Below, piece after piece: positions 55,942 through 64,000 of a stretch of 64,000 nucleotides of DNA. The position numbers and the translations under genes were made by a program. Source of the stretch: Pestalotiopsis fici W106-1 (Eukaryota > Ascomycota > Sordariomycetes > Amphisphaeriales > Sporocadaceae); the NCBI RefSeq assembly GCF_000516985.1, contig NW_006917092.1:2682619-2746618 (forward strand), in the 5' to 3' direction. Every line of letters starts with the position of its first letter. The first letter of the stretch is position 1. The notes beneath the pieces are model-generated. The model saw only the letters and a list, made by a program, of their open reading frames with translations, was not told where the DNA came from and searched no databases.

Positions 55942-58186
55942 ATGTCGGCCGATCTATCAGCGGGTAAGATAAGATTGATTTCGTTTGTTTCTTCTTCCTT
56001 TTCATGCCTTTCCCCAATGCCGTGTTTTCCATCCCCTTTAGCCCGCCCACCATCTCCAAAAAGCTTGGAACAACACAGCATCAGGTCTTCGCACATACGT
56101 CTCCAGCAGGCGACAAAGGACCCCTTTTGTAGTCCCTGATTTTCATTTGCAGTGGATAGGCAGGACGGCCCTATTGTCTTGCTACGACTGTCTTGGGAAG
56201 GTTCCAAGCTTTCTTCCTTGCTGCAGTGCCTTGGTGCGCTTGAAAGATTGGCAGGACGCCGCTCCACTTAACCGGGCCTGTGGTCTGTGTCAAATTTAAA
56301 GAGTCTCATGTTTCATATCCCTATCACCGTCGTCATTTGCTATCGCTAACCTACCGTTTGCGTCTGCATAGGCCAATCTTATGGGCGATCTGCCGGATTG
56401 ACGCTTAATCTCTCGTCAAACAACCCCTTTCGCAACCGTGCTGCGTCGCCTAATAGCGGCCTCAGTCCCAACTCCAACTCCTTTTCCCCTCCGCCTCCCC
56501 ATTCTCCCTTCGACGATCCTCCCGCCGAACGACCAGTCTCGAGAAACCCATTCTTTGACAACACAGAAAGCACTCGAGGACAGCCTCTGAAGTCACCAGC
56601 AAGCATGGCATCCTCTGCTCCAGATAACAGAAAGTCGCCAACTGCTGAAGAGTTGTTTGTAAGTTGACCTCAAACCTTCTTTGAACCTGCCCCGCCCCGC
56701 GCGCCCAATCAACCATTATCATGCCTGCCCGATGATGCGCCCGTCGCAGCAGACTGGCGATTTGTCTGCATGTCGCGTAGCCTTTATAATTCAATTTTTA
56801 AATTCTCGAGTCTATCGGAAATGCTCACAGCGCGCTTTCAGGACAAATTGATTATCATTGACGATGACGATAAGCCCGCGGGCCAGCCTGCATCGAAGCC
56901 TGCACCACCCCGACCAGATGGCGCTCGAGGCCCCCCACCACCCAGAGGCCCCCCAGGTGGTCCTCGCGGTCGAGGTCCCCCGCCGCCAGGACACCGACCA
57001 ACCCGATCGCAAGAGGAGGCTATGAGAGCCCGTCGAATGCAAGAAAAGGCCGGCCAGAGCAGCGACAGAAAGAACATGGATTCTCCCATGAAGCGCCCAA
57101 CCGAGCGACGACCTCGCCGCAATTCTGACTCGTCCCTCATGGAGAAGCCTTTAACTGAGGAGGAGAAGAAGGCAAAGGAAGCGCGTCGCCGCGAGCGCGA
57201 GAGACGCCACAAGGAGAGGAGCAAGACTGGCAAGCCCAGCAAGAGACTTGATCTTATTGATCAATTGGATGCCACGAGTATCTATGGAACAGGATGTGAG
57301 TGGTTAAAGTTACTTTGTGTTTCTATCTCGAATCTCTGCTGATACAGAACCAATAGTGTTCCACCACGACGGACCTTTTGATGCCTTGATCCCTCACCGC
57401 AACCGCAACGGTACCCGGCATGCACCAATGCAGGCTTTCCCCAAGGACTCTCTCAACATGGCCCTGGGCGGCTCCGGTCCTCTCAACGCCAAGCCTGATC
57501 ACAAGACTTTGATGGGTCAGCACGACGAGGAGGCGTACCTTGACTACAATGCTTCCAGAAAGAACGAGGCGCCATTCTACGAGCCGCCAGTAGGCTCAAG
57601 CAAGGAGGCCAATGTTTTCGATCCCCATGCACGTGCCTCGGTTTTGCACGGCGATGAGTCTCTTGGTCTTGGAACTTCGACTTTCCTCGAGGGAACTCCT
57701 GCTGCCCAGACCGCCATTCAGAGGCGTGAAGCCGAGACCGCACAGCAGAGCATGGAGCAAGGTCTGCAGAGAAAGAAGTCGCTGGCTCAACGCATCCGTG
57801 GTATCAACCGTGGTCCCCGCGATATGAACAACCGTGGCCGCATGACCAACCCCGACGGCGCATATGGACCACGGTCTGGAGAGCTGCCCAGCGGTAACAG
57901 TACGGGCGAGAGAAACCCCTTCTTCAGCGACTTCGACAAGGCCGAGGAGCGCATTTCAGTGAGACGCCAGGACTCTGGCCCCATGTCTCCTGGATCTCCT
58001 AGCAGCCCTCCTCGGGGCTACAACCTTGAGCGCCGCTCCACTGCTGATGCTTCGGCCCCTGAGCCCTCGAAGCCTTCGGGTGGTGGTCTTCTCAACCGCG
58101 TCAAGAGTTTGAAGGGCGGAAGGCGACAGCGACCAGAGATACCCACGCAAGCAGCTCCGACATACACCCCTCCGACTTCATCCTAG
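55942..58186 (+). CDS. PAL1: Pal1 family cell-morphology / endocytic-site protein
   Basis: Predicted 530 aa. Exons 55942-55963, 56372-56658, 56842-57295, 57357-58186. The first exon has only 22 nt (MSADLSAG) and is followed by a 408-nt intron. Pal1 proteins sit at the cell cortex and early endocytic sites and help keep polarised, cylindrical growth. The frame shows NPF motifs that bind EH-domain proteins (SSNNPFRN, SRNPFFDN, ERNPFFSD). Further on are a Pro/Gly-rich block (RPDGARGPPPPRGPPGG), a very basic helix (EEKKAKEARRRERERRHKE) and the conserved Pal1 core (KRLDLIDQLDATSIYGTG, then FHHDGPFDALIPHRN). The C-terminus is basic and Ser/Pro-rich. Each junction keeps frame. The long C/T-rich upstream region fits a long leader. 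Confidence 0.92.
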
Positions 58187-59000
58187 ATGTTGCGCGATCT
58201 GGACTGCATGGATATGACTCTCGCATTGGTGGGCAAAGTTGGAAAGCATCACGCTCTGGTGGAAGTAGACGGTCCATGCTTCTACAAAAAATGGGCACAG
58301 GCGTGATTTTAGTTGGAAGGTGGTGAAATCGAAACACTCCTTCTTTGCAGTTGCTTTTCTAGTTTCTTTTCTTTTCTTTCTTCTTCTGTAGGATACCTAC
58401 CTCCTTTGCGTGACCGCTGGAGACAAATACCAGTCCAAGCACGGTCAAGTCATTTCATGAGATCTGAGAAAATGAGAGTACAGAAACAAGAGGTCGTTGA
58501 GGCGTACTATAAGCAGTCAATGACCTGAATACAGAATGCCCTAGAGACTTAATTTAAGAAAGTTTTAAACCAATTATGTTGATGTCATTGTTGTCGATCT
58601 GTTAGTAGATGATTCCAATTCGAAGAGTCATTTTTCTGTGTATATTGAGCTGCGTTTCTTGCTTTTACAAGTATTTATCTAGGTGAGATGTCTTTCCATA
58701 CTTGCGATAATGCACTGTCCAATTCCCCCCACCTGGACTTAATTGTCCCTCCACTGAATGAACTCCACTCAATGAATGACGGCCTAGTTCTCAATTCCGC
58801 GAGCCCAAAACCAAACAATAAACAATACCTTGCCAGTTTTCATTGTCGACGATTCGTCCAAGTTTTGAACAGTGACTATGGGGGAAGACATTCAAAAATG
58901 ACCGTACACATCGCATACGCAAAATATACTTGGGCACTTCTCTGCAGTCTCCATTGCTGCAGATAGTGTTATTTTGGGGATCCTCCCAAGCAATGTGAGC
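58187..59000. other. intergenic
   Basis: The 3' flank of PAL1 with T-rich tracts and the 5' flank of the Rad51-like gene. Nothing else seen. Confidence 0.5.
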
Positions 59001-60637
59001 ATGGATCAGGAGCCGCCAGTATCGCAGGTGAGCTCGCATTTTCAGATTGAGCCCATCTCAGGTTCCACGCTATGCAATCTAGAAGATGCCAGGAGACATC
59101 AAATCAACAGACGAGGGACCCTCAGGACTGGATGTACGGAGATTGACGAGCAGGTGCTGGTCGACGGCTTTGAGCGTGGCGCCGTGGTGGGAATCAGTGC
59201 CGAAGAAATCGACTTTGGACTTGTGGTGAGTAGTCACTCGCAGCTCAACAACATGCCCCTTCCAGACTTCATCACGGTAGCTGAATAGGGTTTTCTTAGC
59301 TTTCTCTTCAAACGATTGCCCATGACGTGGTCCATGGCCGGCATGGAGCGCCAGCCCTGAGCAGAGCTGCAATTATCACTACACTTGCACCGCAGGCTAT
59401 TCTACCTACTCTGAGAGATATCGTCAAGTCGCAAGTGCAGAGAAAGCTGGGCACCGGCCATGCCAATGTCAACGCTCAAGTCCGCGGATGCTTGGAGCGC
59501 ATCTCGGTATCACGAGTCTTTGATATAGAGGGTCTGTGGGAAGTGTTGAGCGAACTGGAGCTGGAAAGCCCAGCGTTTTTGCCAGAAATGAACACGGAAG
59601 CGATAAGAGAAGAAGAAGAGGAAGAAGAGAGTGATGCTGCCGCTGCTCCACAGGAGCCGGAATCTTCACCGCTTTCTTCGTTAGGGTCAACACCTGATTA
59701 TGAGCTGCCTCCACCGTCGATGGAACAGGTCAGGAGAACCGAAGTCATGGACAGCGAAGACGAGGGCGACCTATCCTCTATATCTCCTCCCTCATCAAGT
59801 CCAGCCGCGCCGCTTGAACCGGCGGCAGAAAAGGCAGCATCGCCCAAGCCGGTACCCGTGACCGAATCAACACCAGTGCACGACCATGCTCCAGAGGCCA
59901 ATGACCGGATCCCGGGTGCCATAGTGATCACCCACTTCTCTACACTGCTAGGCACATTGTTCGCCCAGCGGGACAAGTCGTCTGCCCACACGACCCTGCA
60001 GCTATTTTCTTCACACCTTCGGTATCTAGCTCGTTCTTCCGAATCTCTCATTATGCTCCTGAACACGACGACGAATTCCCCACATAATCCCGTCTCCAGC
60101 ACGACAGTTGCCTCGACCGGCGCGGCTCCTTTGCCATCAGATGGCGCGCCCGGCAAGCGCTCTTCAGCAGCAGAGCGACCAATGGACCCTACACTGCGCT
60201 CCATCTTCAATCCCCCGCCCCCATCTCATGGCGGCTACGGAGCGGGCAGCATCGCCCTGAGTAAGAAAAACAAGCCTTCCTTTGGTTTGACGTTTTCGCA
60301 ATTTCTTGACCTGCATCTGCTGTGCACTCGCCTGCCCAAGACCCGAGCCGATGCCGAAGCCGTCTTTGCGCCCACGACGGCAGGGGCAGCAGTTGCTGCT
60401 GGGGATTACACTATCACGGGCTCTGGGAAGTCTCGATACGGATGGGTTGTAGAGGTCTTGCTCGACGAATCTGGATTCTGGAGTTCCAGTGGAAAGAGAA
60501 TCGACAGGGAGCAGAGATGGGGCGCTGTGGACGTCCAGGACGGCATTAGAATCGTGGACACCTTTGAAAAAGTGCAAAGACCGCCCAATACCGAAATGTT
60601 TAGATTAGCTGCTGGATTTGGGGGTCGTCGGGTATGA
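59001..60637 (+). CDS. RecA/Rad51-like paralogue with degenerate P-loop
   Basis: Predicted 520 aa. Exons 59001-59225 and 59300-60637 (intron GTGAGT..TTAG, phase 0). The ATG at 59001 opens MDQEPPVSQVSSHFQIEP. The pattern TGCTEIDEQVLVDGFERGAV at about 44-62 is how Rad51 paralogues enter the ATPase core (goal-directed Gly motif before Walker A). Here GISAEEIDFGLV replaces the GxxGxGKT/S loop, so nucleotide binding by this site is unlikely. LRYLARSSESLIMLLNTTTN resembles the strand after Walker B, and LTFSQFLDLHLLCTRLPKTR the late core. Long Ser/Pro/Glu-rich inserts lie between (EEEEEEESDAAAA). It may be a diverged Rad55- or XRCC2-like recombination mediator; this is by fold pattern only, and the exact orthology is uncertain. 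Confidence 0.72.
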
Positions 60638-61926
60638 AGTCCCCTAGGGAGACAAACACGTTTCGGCGGCATACAATCAAAACATGACCGTGTGAGAACA
60701 CCACTTGCCCACTGACGCATTCCCCAACGACAAACTTTCTTCAACGCCCTTCTGGCTTTTATATTCGTCACGGCAATTTGACCATCACTGATCTGGAGCA
60801 CGGAGGGCTCAATTGTATTCATTGACGAAGCAGTGGTCAGTTATGCACTGAATATTTACCTGGCCACGGACTATTAGGATACCGAGGTAGAAATGCATTA
60901 GTATTAGGCTATAGGCTCCAATCTACGGATGGAAATAACAAAAGTATCGATTACGACTGGGCCGAGCCCCGCCTTTTTAGTTGCTATGTAAGCACAAAAT
61001 CATGAGTGGTCAATTTCAATGCCAACAAGTGTGTCATGACGTGGGGTCATTCGATGTACGACGTTAAGGAACGTGGGACGGCGGACCTATTACGACGGCG
61101 GCAATGCAGGCAGCCAAGGTGATAGATACACAAGGCATGAAACAAGTATTTGTATAATAATTGAGTTGAATTGAAACGACAACTTGAACACGTTCCTAAA
61201 AGACTTGGACCGACGCCTCGTCAAAGGTTGAAGTTGAATAACGATCGAGTTCTCAACTACTATTCCCTAGGTTAGGTGGGTCGTTCGGATACAACGGTAG
61301 CAGTATAAATGTAAAGAGATCAACCCAATTGGGGAAAAGGGGAGGATCCATTCCTCGGAAGTGCCAACCGCATACTCGGGCCCGCTGAGACCCCGAGGGA
61401 GGGAGGACGACGACCCCAACGACACTTGTATTCCAACAGAAGGACGCCACGACCCAATGAAATGTCGTCGTGTCAGCTGAAACGTACGACGCATCGTTGC
61501 GTTTCTGGGGGTGTTGCCTAGAGACTTCTCAGGTAATCATGACGCTGAGATGCTCCCCGTTGCCCCCTCGTTATTCATTGGTTGTCACGCCTGGGGCTTG
61601 CTTGATGGCGTGTGACGCTCGGCCAATGCTATGAAAAAGGTTTACATTTCCCTCTTCCTTCTCTGTCCGGGCCGTGGTCATCAATTTTATCAAGTTCATG
61701 TCCAATTTTGCTTCCAAAGGACCAATCAATTGACAACAGTCAGGTGGGAAGTTACTGGAGTAAAGCGAAACCCCAACAAGATCCCTTTGACGTCACAGAC
61801 ACTATCAGGGAGTCCCTTGCATAACTATAGCTTGTCCAACAAGAGGCCGGCGAGAATTCTAACCTAAAAAAAAGAGGTCATTGATTGCAAATACTTTGGG
61901 AGATATTCGCAAAGCTCGCCGAAAAG
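60638..61926. other. intergenic
   Basis: Between the Rad51-like gene and the fasciclin gene. Short frames only; no repeat or RNA gene recognised. Confidence 0.5.
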
Positions 61927-63461
61927 ATGAAGTATAGTGCATCGCTGCCCTTGATAGTGGCAGCTGCCACGCAGGCATTTGTCATTCCAAATGAGGCCAT
62001 CACTGAGCAGCTCGCTCTTCAGCAACCCGAACCGGCTCATGATCACGATCAATGGTCATCATCATGGCTGGACAGCATTCCTTCCCTGGACGATATTCGT
62101 TCTTCAGCTGAAGACACCTTTTCCAACGCCATCGATGCAGTAAGCGACGGTGCCAAGTCCCTCCTTGACGCGCTCCCGGATTTCGACTTTGACTTTGAGG
62201 CTGCCGATTTCTTCTCACCATTGGTAGATGTAGAGCGGGAACGACCCGGAAAAGGTCACAAGGGCCACCATGGCCACCACGGCGAGCCTCACGGGCCGTC
62301 TAACCTGACCATTTACCAGGCCATCCATGCGTCCAAGTACTCGACCAAGTTTGCCGCGCTGGTGGACGAGTATCCCGACCTCGTCCAGACCTTGAACAGC
62401 ACAAAGCATAACATTACGGCGTTTGTGCCTGTCGACAAGGCCTTTGAAAAGATTCCCGAACACCACAAGAAGCCGCCCAAGGAGTTTATTGAAAAGGTGC
62501 TCGAGTATCATCTCGTCCCCGGTCTGTACTCTGCCAAGAGGGTATTGGTCAGCCACACGCTGCCTACACTCGTCAAGGAAGATGCTCTGGGCGGCAAGTC
62601 CCAGAGGCTTCGGACCAGCGTCAGCTTGTTTGGGCTGAGAGTCAACTTTTACAGCAAAGTTGTTGTTGCAAATATCGTGAGTTTTCCAACTTTTGTGGTG
62701 GTATCCTGAGTAATACTTACAAAATCCATCAAGCTCGTCAGCAACGGTGTCATTCATGGCATTGACAGCATTCTGGTCCCGCCACCTCCAGCCACCCGCA
62801 TCATCCAGCTGTTCCCGCAAAAGTTCTCCACGCTGCTCCTGGCCGCCGAGAAGACGGGTCTCAGCAAGGACGTGGACGATATCAAGACGACGGGCGGCAC
62901 CCTGTTTGCGCCCACCAACTGGGCCTTTGAGAAGCTCGGCCCCGGCGCCAATGCGTTCTTGTTCAACACGGAAAAGGGGCTAGGGTACCTCAAGGCCCTG
63001 CTCAAGTACCACACTGTTGCCAATGAGACCTTGTACTCGGACGCCTACTATGGCCGCAGCGAGGTCGATGCCGAGACTGCGCAGTTTCATGTTGACCTGC
63101 CTACACTTCTTGATGACAAGAGCCTTAGCAGTATGTCTTGAACCATGACCCTCTCTCTTAGCTCTCTCAACTATCGCGTTCATTTCTCATGCTAATCTCC
63201 ACAACCTTTCTTACAGTCGACATTGCTCGCTGGGGCGGTCTGATTGACATAAGAATCAATGGCTTCACCCACGTCTCCATCCAGGACGGCATTGCCAAGG
63301 ACGGCGTTATCCAGGTCGTGTCCAGCGTGCTCATCCCGCCGCACGGAGAGCATGGTAGCTACGTTGACGGCAATGAGATTGCCGTCGAGGAGTTGATGGA
63401 GCGTCTGGAGCCGTTCCTCGAGGACGAGAACAAGGATGGCATCTCGGTTGGCGAGTTGTAA
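61927..63461 (+). CDS. secreted fasciclin (FAS1) domain protein
   Basis: Predicted 463 aa. Exons 61927-62676, 62734-63130, 63217-63461. I chose the ATG at 61927 over the open frame upstream because MKYSASLPLIVAAATQAFVI is a signal peptide. An acidic spacer (DFDFDFEAADFF) and a His/Gly-rich tract (GHKGHHGHHGEPHG, about residues 108-122) lead into two FAS1 domains. The first (about 125-270) has NLTIYQAIHASKYSTKFAAL, ITAFVPVDKAFEKI, LEYHLVPG and the closing NGVIHGIDSILV. The second (about 275-440) has GGTLFAPTNWAFEKLGPGAN and LLKYHTVANETLYS. FAS1 proteins mediate adhesion at the cell surface or matrix. No GPI signal is seen at the C-terminus (DENKDGISVGEL), where the DENKDG turn looks like a short acidic loop. 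The His tract may bind metal. Confidence 0.93.
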
Positions 63462-64000
63462 TATGTTCCCAGCAAACCATCATTGCAAAGCTACGAGGCG
63501 TGGGAATTAGGTCAGGCTCCTAAAGACATGATCATGTATGATAAGAGCAAGAAATCACCAGAATGAAATCAATAACAAACAAAGGATATTCCGTCATCAT
63601 ATAGACAGTTGTTTTCAAAAGCGTCCGTTTATTCAATAATGCCTGGCACTCCCACAGCTAATCTAGATTTCCAATCCAAAGTAGATGAAGGTCATGATGA
63701 TTTCGATTCACCCTTGATTATTAGAACTTGGAAGTTGAATATTCAAAGCATACCTATATAATAGCTGATTTAGATTATCAGCCCTCCATGTCCTCTGGCC
63801 AACCAGGAATCTGAAATTTGAACTCACTATTCTAGCCGTTTTCTCAGGCGAATAAGTCTGTCATTCAATTGATCTGCAAATAGATGACTCCGGTAACTAT
63901 CATGACATTGAGCCTTGCGTATTGTGCGTAGATTATGACTTGCCCATTTTTATGAGTTCTTGAATAATTACAAATATATATCTTTTTTTATTACATAAAT
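63462..64000. other. 3' flank, A/T-rich
   Basis: The downstream sequence of the FAS1 gene becomes A/T-rich toward the window end. No gene is visible. Confidence 0.5.

Noticed and set aside
1..64000. CRISPR arrays, operons, bacterial ribosome binding sites
   Set aside because: No spaced direct repeats; the genes are intron-bearing and eukaryotic.

Overview
The window reads as nuclear DNA of a filamentous ascomycete. Genes are split by short GT-AG introns of roughly 50 to 400 nt, intergenic spacers are long, and the protein families are typical of Sordariomycetes. I infer Hypocreales, perhaps Clavicipitaceae, from the style of the proteins (HsbA, PAN-type stalk protein, FAS1 secreted protein, PNP-type NLR); no search was run. 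I see no bacterial, plasmid, viral or intact transposon signature, no rRNA or tRNA, and no CRISPR.

Layout. 0-21.6 kb is mostly housekeeping. It holds the 3' part of the V-ATPase c' subunit gene (VMA11), a low-complexity unknown protein, a small membrane-anchored unknown, the meiotic cohesin kleisin REC8, the Rab escort protein gene MRS6, a PAN/apple-like type II membrane protein (possibly with an extra 5' exon), an HsbA-type secreted protein, a DUF202 membrane protein and the BLOC-1 subunit CNL1. 21.6-28.1 kb is gene-poor. 28-38 kb returns to housekeeping: a Ser/Pro-rich unknown, mitochondrial enoyl reductase ETR1, UBC13, and the SEA/GATOR2 subunit MTC5 (WDR59).

39.2-51.4 kb looks like an accessory block. 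It contains a 1297-residue NLR-type receptor (nucleoside phosphorylase-like domain, NB-ARC, TPR-like linker, about ten ankyrin repeats), a decayed multi-TM membrane protein, an F-box protein with an internal repeat, and a CYP65-like P450 divergent from a short-chain dehydrogenase whose catalytic Tyr is replaced by His. 51.4-55.9 kb is non-coding. The end holds PAL1, a RecA/Rad51-like protein that has lost its P-loop, and a two-domain fasciclin secreted protein.

The most distinctive points are the NLR, the P-loop-less Rad51-like protein, two well-supported GC-AG introns (in REC8 and in the SDR), and an in-frame pair of competing 3' splice sites in MRS6. Exon boundaries were set by hand from reading frame, splice consensus and remembered family conservation. 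Every multi-exon model given with exon coordinates sums to a multiple of three; the 5'-truncated VMA11 gene, whose start is outside the window, is the exception.
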